From: Bradyrhizobium yuanmingense
GTDB lineage: Bacteria > Pseudomonadota > Alphaproteobacteria > Rhizobiales > Xanthobacteraceae
Length of the DNA: 64,000 nucleotides
Direction: 5' to 3'
NCBI RefSeq assembly: GCF_900094575.1
Contig: NZ_FMAE01000004.1
Coordinates: 310,001-374,000, forward strand
A program made the translations under genes and the position numbers. The notes beneath the pieces are model-generated. The model was not told the origin of the DNA, made no database searches, and saw only the letters and a list, made by a program, of their open reading frames with translations. Shown here in pieces: positions 35,747 through 45,876 of this stretch; the stretch's first letter is position 1; every line of letters starts with the position of its first letter.

Positions 35747-36340
35747 ATGTTCAAACGCGTATTTTCTGCGTGCGTCCTCGTTATCCTGGGTTCTATCGCT
35801 TCGGAAGCGCGCCCTTATCGCATTCATCAAGCTCCTGAATGCAACGTCACAATGCCCTGCGACTTCTCGTATTCGCAGACGCGACGCGAGCGGGCTGCCA
35901 GGCCCTCACTGGCTTCCAGATCTTCGCTGATTTCTAGGTCCACACTGCAAGCGTACCGCTCGACACAACTGACGGTGACTGATGCTGGGAGCACGACCAC
36001 GCCGGCGGCCGTCTCCGGTGCCCACGGCGCTCGCATTGTCGGTGGCCGTCCGGCCGGTTGCCCTTCGTCGTTCTGCGGCTGCGGCGCGGCTCTGCGCGTG
36101 TTCGGCCGTATCGTGCCGGAATTGAATCTTGCGTCCAATTGGCTCCGCTTTCCCAGGACATCACCCGCACCGGGAATGGTTGCTGCGCGACGAGGACACG
36201 TTTTCGTCCTTGAACAGCACCTCGGAGGCGACGTCTGGATGGCCTATGACGCCAACTCGGGTGGGCGCGCGACGCGAATCCACGCGCGTTCGCTGCGAGG
36301 GTATACGATTGTCAACCCGCGCGGCGGCTCGGTGGCTTGA
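35747..36340 (+). CDS. secreted protein with Cys/His/Asn arrangement, CHAP-like possibility
   Basis: 197 residues. Signal peptide residues 1-20 (FSACVLVILGSIASEA). A Ser/Arg/Thr-rich variable segment (45-95) leads to a conserved-looking C-terminus with CPSSFCGCGAALRVFG (Cys105, 110, 112), RRGHVFVLEQ (His151) and YDANSGGRATRIHARSL (Asn170). That order (Cys, then His, then Asn) recalls CHAP/NlpC peptidoglycan hydrolases, but no profile match can be claimed. ATG 35747 has GGAG 7 nt upstream. GC content drops here. Convergent with the FAD oxidase gene; upstream 279 bp hold nothing obvious. Confidence 0.72.
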   Translation: MFKRVFSACVLVILGSIASEARPYRIHQAPECNVTMPCDFSYSQTRRERAARPSLASRSSLISRSTLQAYRSTQLTVTDAGSTTTPAAVSGAHGARIVGGRPAGCPSSFCGCGAALRVFGRIVPELNLASNWLRFPRTSPAPGMVAARRGHVFVLEQHLGGDVWMAYDANSGGRATRIHARSLRGYTIVNPRGGSVA

Positions 36341-36371
36341 GGGCAGCGGATAGCGCTCCAAAAACGGCGGA

Positions 36372-36396
36372 CGGGTCGCAACATCTTTGCGACCCG
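36372..36396. terminator. hairpin between convergent genes
   Basis: CGGGTCGCAA and TTGCGACCCG make a 10-bp perfect stem with a 5-nt loop. On the minus strand a TTTTT run (36364-36360) follows about 7 nt later, so termination of the FAD oxidase gene is plausible. Confidence 0.55.
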
Positions 36397-36418
36397 CCAA
36401 CGCCGAACGCCGAGCCGA

Positions 36419-37894
36419 TCACAGCCGGAGCACCTTGCCGGGATTCATGATGTTGTGCGGATCGAGCGCGCGTTTGATGGTGCGCATGATGTCGAGCTCG
36501 GTCTTGGAGCGGTAGTGGCTGAGCTCGTCGAGCTTGTCGATGCCGATGCCGTGCTCCGCCGAGATCGAGCCGCCCATGGAGGTGACGAGATCGTTCACGG
36601 CGCGCGTGATGGCGGCCGCGTATTGGTTCAGCGTCTGCTGGTCCATGCCCTTCGGCCCCATGAACGAAAAGTGCAGATTGCCGTCGCCGATATGGCCGAG
36701 CGGATAGGGCCGAATGGTCGGGAGAATGTCGAGCACGGCCTTGAGGCCCTTGTCGATGAACTCCGGGATCCCTGAGATCGCCACCGACACGTCGAAACTG
36801 ATCCCCGGTCCCTCGGCGCGGGAGGCCTCCGCCATGGCTTCGCGGATGCGCCACATGTTGCGCGATTGACCGAATGTGTGCGCGATCGCCGCATCCAGCA
36901 CGCGGCCGGCCTCGAGTTGATCGGCGAGAAACTGCTCCATCTTGCCGGACATGCCCTCGGTTCCGTCCTGCCGCGGGCGCGCCGACGACCATTCCAGCAG
37001 CAGGTACCAGGGCGTATCCGCCTTCAGCGGATCCTGCGTCCCGGGAATGTGGCGCAGGGAAAGGTCGATGGCCGCCCGGCTGAGCAGCTCGCAGGAGCCG
37101 ACATTGTCCTCGGATGCCGCGTGCGCCTCGGACAGGATTTCCAGCGCCGCGCGGGGATCGCGGATCGCCAGCCACGCCGTGCAGACGTCCTTCGGTGCCG
37201 GCCACAGCTTGAGCACGGCCTTGGTGATGATGCCCAGCGTCCCCTCGGCGCCCATGAACAGGTGCTTGAGGTCGTAGCCGGTGTTGTCCTTCTTGAGCGC
37301 GCGCAATCCGTCCCAGACCTCGCCATTCGGCAGCACGACCTCGAGCCCCAGCACGAGATTGCGGGCATTGCCGTAGCGCAGCACCTGCACGCCGCCGGCG
37401 TTGGTGGAGAGATTGCCGCCGATCATGCAGGAGCCCTGGGCACCGAGGCTCAGCGGCAGGAAGCGGTCGTGCTCGCTTGCGGTCTCCTGAAGCGTCTGTA
37501 ACACGCAGCCGGCCTCGACCGTCATCGAATAGCCGACGGGATCGACATCCAGCACGCGGTTCATCCGGCCGAGCGACAGCACGATGCCGGTGTGCGCAGG
37601 CCAGGGCGTCGCCCCGCCCATCAGGCCGGTGTTGCCGCCCTGCGGCACGATCGCGACGCCGTGCTCGTGGCAGAGCCGGACCACTTTCGAGACCTCCTCG
37701 GTGCTGCCAGGGCGAACGACGGCGCCGGCGTTGCCGACCAGCAATCCCCGCCAATCCGTCACAAACGGCTGCTTGCCATGCTCGTCCTCGATCAGGCCTT
37801 TGTCGCCGACGATCGCGCGCAACGCATCGCGCATCTCGGCGGTCAAGGGGGCGGTTGGGATGATGGGTGGGGACGATGGGAAGGCAGCCGGCAT
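36419..37894 (-). CDS. FAD-binding oxidase of the GlcD/D-lactate/2-hydroxyglutarate dehydrogenase type
   Basis: 491 residues. The PCMH-type FAD domain (about residues 50-230) has VVRPGSTEEVSKVVRLCHE and VPQGGNTGLMGGATP. The FAD-oxidase C domain has HIGDGNLHFSFMGPKG and a C-terminal SAEHGIGIDKLDEL followed by KRALDPHNIMNPGK. It oxidises a D-2-hydroxy acid to a 2-oxo acid and passes electrons to an acceptor. ATG 37894 follows GAGGAAACA. It is upstream of, and on the same strand as, nothing closely related, so the substrate is open. Confidence 0.92.
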   Translation of the reverse strand: MPAAFPSSPPIIPTAPLTAEMRDALRAIVGDKGLIEDEHGKQPFVTDWRGLLVGNAGAVVRPGSTEEVSKVVRLCHEHGVAIVPQGGNTGLMGGATPWPAHTGIVLSLGRMNRVLDVDPVGYSMTVEAGCVLQTLQETASEHDRFLPLSLGAQGSCMIGGNLSTNAGGVQVLRYGNARNLVLGLEVVLPNGEVWDGLRALKKDNTGYDLKHLFMGAEGTLGIITKAVLKLWPAPKDVCTAWLAIRDPRAALEILSEAHAASEDNVGSCELLSRAAIDLSLRHIPGTQDPLKADTPWYLLLEWSSARPRQDGTEGMSGKMEQFLADQLEAGRVLDAAIAHTFGQSRNMWRIREAMAEASRAEGPGISFDVSVAISGIPEFIDKGLKAVLDILPTIRPYPLGHIGDGNLHFSFMGPKGMDQQTLNQYAAAITRAVNDLVTSMGGSISAEHGIGIDKLDELSHYRSKTELDIMRTIKRALDPHNIMNPGKVLRL

Positions 37895-38003
37895 TGTTTC
37901 CTCTGGCGCATCTTGGTGTGCACTGCGCACGGTGACGTGCGGAGGGCATTGTCCACGTTTGGCGCGAGGAGTCTAATGGGAATGTGGCCGACCGCGTCTT
38001 GCG

Positions 38004-38036
38004 GATGGTGACGCCGCCGGGTCAGGCGTCACCATC
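38004..38036. terminator. 12-bp hairpin after the MFS gene
   Basis: GATGGTGACGCC and GGCGTCACCATC pair perfectly with a 9-nt loop, 22 nt past the stop of the minus-strand MFS gene. No T-run is seen, so termination is likely Rho-assisted or partial. Confidence 0.5.
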
Positions 38037-38058
38037 ACGATGGGGTCGTAGGCCGGCT

Positions 38059-39348
38059 TCAGGCCGCCGCCGGCTGCAGTTTCGGCTGTCGCGACAGCGC
38101 CAGCACGATCAAGGCCGCGAACATGCAGAGCGCGCCGGCGATGAAGAAGGCGGGCAGGTAGCTCTGGTAGACGGTGCGCGAGAAGCCTGCGCCGAACGCC
38201 GCGGCGCCGGCGCCGAGCTGATGGCCGGCGAAGATCCAGCCGAACACCAGATTGGCGCGCTCGGGCCCGAACTTCTGCGCGGTGAGCCGCACCGTCGGCG
38301 GCACCGTCGCGATCCAGTCGAGACCGTAGAACATCGCGAAAACCGAGAGGCCGTAGAAGGAGAAATCGCTGAAGGGGAGGAAGATCAGCGAGAGCCCGCG
38401 CAGACCGTAGTACCAGAACAGGAGCCAGCGATTGTCGTAGCGGTCCGATAGCCAGCCAGACATGATCGTGCCGAAGAAGTCGAAGATGCCCATTGCAGCG
38501 AGCAGGCTCGCCGCCTGCACCTGCGGGATGCCGAAATCGAGGCACATCGGGATCAGGTGCACCTGCACGAGCCCGTTGGTGGAGGCGCCGCAGACGAAGA
38601 AGGTCGCGAACAAGATCCAGAACGCCATCGACCTCGAGGCATCGCGCAGCGTGCCGAGCGCAACGCCAGTGATCGAGCCGTGGCTGACCGGCGGCGCCGG
38701 CAAAGGTTCGGTGCCTTCGTCGCCGAACGGCCGCAGGCCGACGTCGCTCGGCCGGTCACGCATTGCGAGCAGCACCGCCAGCGACGAAATAACGAGCATG
38801 ATGCAGACCAGGCCGAGTGCGAGACGCCAGCCGTAGCGCTCGGTGAGGCTCGCCAGCAGCGGCAGGAACACGAGCTGGCCGGTGGCAACGCTTGCGGTCA
38901 TGATGCCGACCACGAGGCCGCGTCGTGTCGCGAACCAGCGCGTGGCGATGGTCGCGCCGAGCACCAAGGCCGTCATGCCGGTGCCGATCCCGATCACCAC
39001 GCCCCAGAGGGCAATGAGCTGCCAGACCTCTGTCATGCCGAGCGAGAGCACGAGTGCCGAGACCACGATCAGCTGGGCGGCCAGCGTGACGTTGCGCAGG
39101 CCATAGCGGTTGAGCAGGGCGGCCGCGAACGGCGCCATCAGTCCGAACAGGATGAAGCGGATCGACAGCGCGGACGAGATCTCCGCCGTGCTCCAGCCGA
39201 ACTCCTTCTGCAGGGGAACGATGAACACGCCGGGCGCGCCGACCGTGCCGGCGCTGATCAGCGCGGTGAGGAAAGTCACGCCGACCATCACCCAGCCATA
39301 ATGAATGTTACGGCGGGACAGTGCTGCCGCGAGCCAGTTCGAAATCAT
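38059..39348 (-). CDS. MFS transporter, 12-helix
   Basis: 429 residues with 12 hydrophobic segments, typical of the major facilitator superfamily. The N-terminus YGWVMVGVTFLTALISAG and the segment GWSTAEISSALSIRFILFGL recall the monocarboxylate/oxalate-formate (OFA-like) group. A cytoplasmic loop between helices 6 and 7 is charged and Pro-rich. Substrate unknown; an organic acid is likely from subfamily alone. It stands beside a thiolase gene on the same strand but is separated by 109 bp. Confidence 0.9.
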   Translation of the reverse strand: MISNWLAAALSRRNIHYGWVMVGVTFLTALISAGTVGAPGVFIVPLQKEFGWSTAEISSALSIRFILFGLMAPFAAALLNRYGLRNVTLAAQLIVVSALVLSLGMTEVWQLIALWGVVIGIGTGMTALVLGATIATRWFATRRGLVVGIMTASVATGQLVFLPLLASLTERYGWRLALGLVCIMLVISSLAVLLAMRDRPSDVGLRPFGDEGTEPLPAPPVSHGSITGVALGTLRDASRSMAFWILFATFFVCGASTNGLVQVHLIPMCLDFGIPQVQAASLLAAMGIFDFFGTIMSGWLSDRYDNRWLLFWYYGLRGLSLIFLPFSDFSFYGLSVFAMFYGLDWIATVPPTVRLTAQKFGPERANLVFGWIFAGHQLGAGAAAFGAGFSRTVYQSYLPAFFIAGALCMFAALIVLALSRQPKLQPAAA

Positions 39349-39457
39349 TGGGCCTCAACGTGGATGGGCAGGCCGCAAGAGACCTGCGTCAGTTAGAGAA
39401 TGGCACGGGATGTATCTGTCGCAAATGACAGAGTTCCCTTGTTTTCGGACTTTTGCG

Positions 39458-40654
39458 TCAGCGGGCGAGGCGTTCCACCGCAATCGCGGTGGCCTCGCCG
39501 CCGCCGATGCAGAGTGCGGCGATGCCGCGCTTGAGGTTGTTGGCCTCCAGCGCATGGAGCAGCGTCACGATCAGCCGCGCGCCGGTGGCGCCGATGGGGT
39601 GGCCCAGCGCGCAGGCGCCGCCGTTGACGTTGAGCTTCTCGCGGGGAATGCCGAGGTCGCGCTGCGCCGCCATCGCCACCACGGCGAAGGCCTCGTTGAT
39701 CTCGAACAGGTCGACGTCGCCCGCGCTCCAGCCGACCTTGTCCAGCAGCTTGCGGATCGCCGGGATCGGCGCCGTGGTGAACCATTGCGGCTCCTGGCTA
39801 TGGGTGGCGTGGCCCTTGATCTCGGCGAGAACAGGCAGGCCGCTCCGGTCAGCAAGTGCGCGCTTCGTCAGCACCAGCGCGGCGGCGCCGTCGGCATTGG
39901 CGGAGGAGGCGGCCGGCGTGATGGTGCCGTTGGCGCGGAATGCCGGCTTCAATCCGGGGATCTTGGCGGGGTCGACCTTGAGCGGATGCTCGTCATTGGC
40001 GATCACGCGCGGGCCGGCCTTTTCGGTCAGCGTGATCGGCGCGATCTCGGCCTTGAACGCGCCGCCCTCGACGGCCTTGCGGGCGCGGCTGAGCGTCTCC
40101 ATCGCATAGGCGTCCTGGTCCTTGCGGGTGAATTGATAGGCTTCCGCGGTAGCTTCGCCGAAATCGCCCATGGAACGGCCGGTCTCGTAGGCGTCCTCTA
40201 GGCCGTCCATCATCATGTGGTCGATGATGCGGTCGTGGCCGACGCGATAGCCGCCGCGCGCCTTGGCGAGCAGGTAGGGCGCGTTGCTCATGCTCTCCAT
40301 GCCGCCGGAGACGACGATGTCGGCCGAGCCGGCGCGGATGATGTCGTGCGCCAGCATGGTCGCCTTCATGCCGGAACCGCAGACCTTGTTGACGGTGGTG
40401 GCGCCGGTCGCATCGGGCAGACCGGCGCTGCGTGCGGCCTGGCGCGCCGGCGCCTGGCCTTGGCCTGCCGGCAGCACGCAGCCCATGAAGACCTCGTCGA
40501 CCTTCTCGGGCGCGAGCTTGGCGCGTTCGAGCACCGCACCGATCACATGTGAGCCGAGCTTGTGGGCCGGGAGCGGCGACAACTCGCCCATGAAGCGGCC
40601 GAGCGGGGTGCGTGCGGCGGAGACGATGACGACGGGATCGGCGGCTTCGGCCAT
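39458..40654 (-). CDS. acetyl-CoA C-acyltransferase (thiolase)
   Basis: 398 residues of biosynthetic or degradative thiolase. The acylation Cys is in NKVCGSGMKA, the His in GHPIGATG and the deprotonating Cys in LCIGGGEA; the tetramer loop is present. It condenses or cleaves acetoacetyl-CoA-like substrates. It precedes no operon partner on its strand, and its promoter region carries ATGATGATCATCAT, a palindrome possibly recognised by the TetR-family protein encoded 1.8 kb away. Confidence 0.95.
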   Translation of the reverse strand: MAEAADPVVIVSAARTPLGRFMGELSPLPAHKLGSHVIGAVLERAKLAPEKVDEVFMGCVLPAGQGQAPARQAARSAGLPDATGATTVNKVCGSGMKATMLAHDIIRAGSADIVVSGGMESMSNAPYLLAKARGGYRVGHDRIIDHMMMDGLEDAYETGRSMGDFGEATAEAYQFTRKDQDAYAMETLSRARKAVEGGAFKAEIAPITLTEKAGPRVIANDEHPLKVDPAKIPGLKPAFRANGTITPAASSANADGAAALVLTKRALADRSGLPVLAEIKGHATHSQEPQWFTTAPIPAIRKLLDKVGWSAGDVDLFEINEAFAVVAMAAQRDLGIPREKLNVNGGACALGHPIGATGARLIVTLLHALEANNLKRGIAALCIGGGEATAIAVERLAR

Positions 40655-40684
40655 GACGAGAACTCCCTGGCGATGACGTGTAAG

Positions 40685-40703
40685 ATGATGATCATCATAT
40701 GAT
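40685..40703. promoter_or_regulatory. overlapping palindromes upstream of the thiolase, possible TetR operator
   Basis: ATGATGATCATCAT (40685-40698) overlaps ATCATATGAT (40694-40703). Similar ATGA...TCAT words occur before the thioesterase (41854-41867) and GAGATGATCTC before the TetR gene. A shared regulator is possible. Confidence 0.35.
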
Positions 40704-40802
40704 GCGGCGCAAAAAATGCAACCGCGACAGGGATGAGAAAATGTCGTGGGTCGGATGAGATTTGGTCGTGCGGTTGGGGGGGCTGCTTACCCGCAGTATG
40801 CT

Positions 40803-40918
40803 GTCATTGCCCGCGAAGGCGGGCAATCCAGTATTCCAGAGGCCTCGCGGCTAGAACCGGGAAGGCGCCGCGTACTGGATGCCCCCCGGAGCGCAATTGC
40901 GCACTAGGCGGGCATGAC
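40803..40918. repeat. dispersed palindrome, GTCATTGCCCGCGAAGGCGGGCAATCCAGTA family
   Basis: Outer ends GTCATTGCCCGC and GGCGGGCATGAC, with inner GTACTGGAT/ATCCAGTA pair and GCGCAATTGCGC near the right end. It fills most of the 301-bp gap between thiolase and enoyl-CoA hydratase; a related copy is at 57901. Confidence 0.8.
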
Positions 40919-40955
40919 ACCGTCTTTTCTTGGCTGCGCTGTTGCTTCCTCGCGT

Positions 40956-41726
40956 CTATCGCTTCCGGTTCACGAACGCGCCCATCAGCCGCGTCGGCTC
41001 GTCCGTCAGGAATGACTCGCCGAACACTTTCACGCTCAAATTCACCGACTCGGTCAGCGGCAGTTCCTCCCATTGCCGCAGCAGCGCCTTTTGCGAGCGC
41101 AGTGCCTCGGGGCCGCATTCGAGCAAGGCCTTCACTAGATGCTCGACCTCGGCATCGAGCTCGCCGGGCGCAGCGACCTTGTCGACCAGGCCCCATGCCA
41201 GCGCCGTGGCTGCATTGATGTTCTCCGCCGTCATCACCAGCCAGCGCGCGCGGGCCCAACCGATCAGGCGCGGCAACAGCGCGGCATGGATCACCGAGGG
41301 GATGCCGACACGCACCTCGGGCATGCCGAAATGGGCATCATGCGCGGCGACGCGGAAGTCGCAGGCCGCCGCCACTTCGAGCCCGCCGCCGAGGCACCAG
41401 CCCGGCATGCGTGCGATGATCGGGGCAGGGAAGGCGCGCACCGCCTCGCAGAGATCGCGCAGGCGGCTGATGAAGGCCTCGGCGGATGTCTGGTCGAGCC
41501 CGGCCATCTCCTTGATGTCGGCTCCGCCGATCAGGCTCTTCTCGCTCTGTCCGCGCAGCACCACGACGCGGATGCTGCGGTCGGATGCGAGCTGCTGCAG
41601 GCCTTCGCGCACGGCGTCGGTCACGGGCGAGCCGAGGATGTTGAGCGGGCCGGCGTTGCAGATCGCGACATGAACGACGCCGCGCGCATCGCGCGTCACG
41701 CCGCAATGATTGTTGAGCATTTCCAT
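40956..41726 (-). CDS. enoyl-CoA hydratase/isomerase
   Basis: 256 residues of crotonase fold. The oxyanion-hole stretches are in SLIGGADIKEMAG and GWCLGGGLEVAAAC, and the helix-2 motif is GMPEVRVGIPS, where one catalytic Glu is present and the second position is Pro-Ser rather than Glu. This resembles isomerase-like or short-branched hydratases. It could supply the methacrylyl-CoA hydratase step for the valine genes 2.5 kb away, but that is a guess. Confidence 0.9.
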   Translation of the reverse strand: MEMLNNHCGVTRDARGVVHVAICNAGPLNILGSPVTDAVREGLQQLASDRSIRVVVLRGQSEKSLIGGADIKEMAGLDQTSAEAFISRLRDLCEAVRAFPAPIIARMPGWCLGGGLEVAAACDFRVAAHDAHFGMPEVRVGIPSVIHAALLPRLIGWARARWLVMTAENINAATALAWGLVDKVAAPGELDAEVEHLVKALLECGPEALRSQKALLRQWEELPLTESVNLSVKVFGESFLTDEPTRLMGAFVNRKR

Positions 41727-41881
41727 CGTGGGATCTCGAAAGGTTTCGTGGACATGCGCGGGGCGCGCCGGTCGGGATCACTTCCGGGCCGAAACGTACG
41801 TCTTGTCAAGCGGCGGGGAGGGCGGGTTGCCAGCGTGAAGTCCGTGGCATAGTATGACGAATATCATCTAAAGAGGCTGCC

Positions 41882-42409
41882 ATGACCGGTGACGATCAAC
41901 CCGACCTGTTTTCGCCCGCGCAGAGGCGGGAACGCGTAGTGGACTGGCAGGTGCCTGCGCCGGTGGCGCGGGCGGCGATGGGCCTGTCGGGCATGGATGC
42001 CATGCTGGGCATCCGTGACGGCCGCCTGCCGCCGCCGCCCTTCGCCAAGCTGATAGGTTTCACCATGGCCGTGGTCGAGCCGGGCCGGATCGTCATGGAA
42101 CTGGAGCCGCGCGAGGATCTCGAAAACACCATCGGACTTCTCCATGGCGCGACCGCCGCAGCGCTGCTCGATACGGCCATGGGATGCGCCATCTCGACCA
42201 GGCTGGAGGCCGGACAAAGCTCGGTGACCCTCGATCTGAAGCTGACTTATCTGCGCCCCCTGTCGGTGCGTTCCGGGCTGATTTCGGCCGAGGGCAAGGT
42301 GATCAAGCTAGGACGCCAGACCAGCTACACCGAGGGTTTTGTGCGGGACGGCAAGGGCGCACTTGCGGTCCATGCAACTGCGACCTTCTCCATGATCGGC
42401 ACAACTTGA
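41882..42409 (+). CDS. PaaI-type hotdog thioesterase
   Basis: 175 residues. The hotdog helix contains NTIGLLHGATAAALLDTAMG with the typical HG and following Asp, and the strand VTLDLKLTYLRPL follows. It hydrolyses an aryl- or acyl-CoA thioester. It starts 156 nt from the divergent hydratase and 69 nt before the TetR gene, so it probably belongs to the TetR-controlled set. Confidence 0.88.
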   Translation: MTGDDQPDLFSPAQRRERVVDWQVPAPVARAAMGLSGMDAMLGIRDGRLPPPPFAKLIGFTMAVVEPGRIVMELEPREDLENTIGLLHGATAAALLDTAMGCAISTRLEAGQSSVTLDLKLTYLRPLSVRSGLISAEGKVIKLGRQTSYTEGFVRDGKGALAVHATATFSMIGTT

Positions 42410-42478
42410 CATGAATTGATGCACCCATCTCGGCATTTGCGTGTTATGAGATGATCTCCGACATTCAATGAGATCCGC

Positions 42479-43099
42479 ATGCGCTATTCCCGGGAACACA
42501 AGCAGGAAACCCACGATCGCATCGTGAAGAAGGCCTCGGTGCGGCTGCGGGAGAAGGGTGCCCACGGTATCGGCGTCGCCGACCTCATGAAGGAGGCGGG
42601 CCTGACCCACGGCGGCTTTTACGCGCATTTCGATTCCCGCGAGGCACTGGTGATCGAGGCTTTTGCCTACGCGATGGACCGTTCGATGGAACACTGGCGC
42701 AAGCTCACCGGCGAGGTCGCTCCGGAAAAGCGGCTAGCGCTGATCGCGGAAAGCTATTTGTCCACGCTGCATCGCGACAATCCCGGTCACGGCTGCTCGA
42801 TTCCCGCGCTGGGAGCCGAGATCGCCCGCGAGAGTCCGAAGACACGCAAGGCCTTTGCCGGCAAGCTGGATGAGATGATCGAGGCCCTGACCGACACCAT
42901 CTCGAACATGCCGCGCAAGGCGGCACGCAAGCAGGCGATCGCGACGCTCGCGACGATGGCCGGAACCATGCTGCTGGCGCGCATCGCCGGCTCGAGCGAA
43001 TTGTCCGACGAGATGCTGAAGGCCGGCCGGGACCACGCGCTCGAGGGAGCGAAGCGTGAGTCGAAGGTGGCGGCCGCGAAGAAGGCGAAACAGAACTAG
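42479..43099 (+). CDS. TetR-family transcriptional regulator
   Basis: 206 residues. The N-terminal helix-turn-helix is GIGVADLMKEAGLTHGGFYA, with HFDSREALV completing helix 3-4. The ligand domain is all helical and contains Cys in GHGCSIPALGAE. The tail is Lys-rich. It is preceded by GAGATGATCTC-type symmetry 20-40 bp before its start. Likely represses the adjacent thioesterase, hydratase and thiolase genes. Confidence 0.92.
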   Translation: MRYSREHKQETHDRIVKKASVRLREKGAHGIGVADLMKEAGLTHGGFYAHFDSREALVIEAFAYAMDRSMEHWRKLTGEVAPEKRLALIAESYLSTLHRDNPGHGCSIPALGAEIARESPKTRKAFAGKLDEMIEALTDTISNMPRKAARKQAIATLATMAGTMLLARIAGSSELSDEMLKAGRDHALEGAKRESKVAAAKKAKQN

Positions 43100-43111
43100 G
43101 CGAAATGCCGT

Positions 43112-43226
43112 GTAGGGTGGGTTAGCCATGCGATTGCGCGAAGCGCATTCGCTTGGCGTAACCCACCACTGTGTTCGTCCGCGGAGACGGAAGAGGTGGG
43201 TTACGCCTTCGGCTAACCCACCCTAC
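43112..43226. repeat. dispersed palindrome, GTAGGGTGGGTTAG family
   Basis: Outer arms GTAGGGTGGGTTAGCC and GGCTAACCCACCCTAC, with inner GGCGTAACCCACC/GGTGGGTTACGCC arms. It fills the gap between the TetR and convergent LysR genes, a likely transcription boundary. Confidence 0.82.
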
Positions 43227-43248
43227 GAGACCCCTACGAGACCGCCGT

Positions 43249-44157
43249 TCACCGCCCAGCAAACAACGCCCGCTCGCGCTCGACAATCTCCGAGATGTAA
43301 TCCGCCACGGCCCTGATCCGCGCCAGGTCCTTACTGTCGGCGTGCATCAGCATCCAGAACGTCCGCGTGATCGAGATCTCTTCGGGCAGCACGGCGACAA
43401 GCTGCGGATAGTCGCTCGCCATGAAATGCGGCAGCACCGCGATGCCGAAGCCGGAGAGGGTGGCGTTGAGCTGCGCGATCAGATTGGCGCTGCGGAAGCG
43501 CGCCGAGATTCGCGGCGACACCTGTGGCAGATAGTCGAGCTCCGGCGTGAACAGGAGTTCCTCGATGTAACCGACGAAGCGGTGCTGCGTCAGATCCTGC
43601 CGCGAGGCGATTTTCGGGAAGCGGTCCAGATAGGCGGGGGCCGCGTAGAGCCCGAGGCGGTAGTCGAGCAGCTTGCGCCCGACGATGCGACCTTCCTTCG
43701 GCATGGTCAGGCTGATGGCGATGTCGGCCTCGCGCTTGGAGAGGCTGAACAGCCGCGCGGTTGCTACAAGTTGCAAGTCGAGATCGGGATAGCGGTCCGC
43801 GAACGGCGTCAGCCGCGGCGCCAGGAAGGCGGTGCCGAACCCATCAGGCGCGCCGATCCGCACCGTCCCGGTCAGCCGCGCCACGGAGCCGCCGACCTGC
43901 TCCTGGTTGGCGACGATGGTCGATTCCATGGCTTCGGCGCTGTCGGCGACGCGCTGGCCGGCCTCGGTGAGGAGGTAGCCGGTCTTGCGCCGGTCGAACA
44001 GCTTGGCCGAGAGGTGCTTCTCCAGCCGGTCGACGCGGCGGATCACGGTGGCATGGTCGACCCCCAGCTGTTTTGCCGCAGCCGACACCGAGCCGCCCCG
44101 CACGATGGCCAGCACGAAGCGAAAGTCGTCCCAATCGATAGCGCCTTGATCCAGCAT
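43249..44157 (-). CDS. LysR-family transcriptional regulator
   Basis: 302 residues. The helix-turn-helix at about residues 10-45 (LAIVRGGSVSAAAKQLGVDH) is followed by the linker helix and a periplasmic-type effector domain. It is divergent from mmsA; the 102-bp gap holds an 8-bp inverted repeat with a 13-nt spacer. ATG 44157 is preferred over upstream frames crossing the repeat. Control of valine catabolism is inferred from position. Confidence 0.92.
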   Translation of the reverse strand: MLDQGAIDWDDFRFVLAIVRGGSVSAAAKQLGVDHATVIRRVDRLEKHLSAKLFDRRKTGYLLTEAGQRVADSAEAMESTIVANQEQVGGSVARLTGTVRIGAPDGFGTAFLAPRLTPFADRYPDLDLQLVATARLFSLSKREADIAISLTMPKEGRIVGRKLLDYRLGLYAAPAYLDRFPKIASRQDLTQHRFVGYIEELLFTPELDYLPQVSPRISARFRSANLIAQLNATLSGFGIAVLPHFMASDYPQLVAVLPEEISITRTFWMLMHADSKDLARIRAVADYISEIVERERALFAGR

Positions 44158-44191
44158 TTTCGCACATCTATGGTGCATTATCTCAGACTTG

Positions 44192-44220
44192 AATCCTATA
44201 AAATGCAGGTCAATAGGATT
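44192..44220. promoter_or_regulatory. inverted repeat in the lysR-mmsA gap
   Basis: AATCCTAT (44192-44199) and ATAGGATT (44213-44220) form a perfect 8-bp dyad with 13 nt between, the spacing of a LysR-type target. It ends 40 bp before the mmsA start and 35 bp after the LysR start on the other strand. Confidence 0.5.
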
Positions 44221-44259
44221 TGTCAAAGCGACCACGCTCGGCCTGAAGGAGACCATTCC

Positions 44260-45756
<1,497 letters not shown>

Positions 45757-45772
45757 GGCTGTAGCCCAGCCT

Positions 45773-45856
45773 GTCATTGCGAGGAGCGTAGCGACGAAGC
45801 AATCCAGTATCTTTCCGCGGAGACGGTCTGGATTGCTTCGCTTCGCTCGCAATGAC
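45773..45856. repeat. dispersed palindrome, GTCATTGCGAG...CAATCCAG family
   Basis: Outer arms GTCATTGCGAG and CTCGCAATGAC, with inner GAAGCAATCCAG and CTGGATTGCTTC arms. It sits between mmsA and the acyl-CoA dehydrogenase gene inside a single operon; a second copy is at 53453. Confidence 0.85.
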
Positions 45857-45876
45857 GAAAGAAAGAGCAGCCCGGC

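Noticed and set aside
43171..44259. N-terminal extension of mmsA by over 360 codons
   Set aside because: Covers the repeat and the whole LysR gene on the other strand; the homology and ribosome site begin at 44260.
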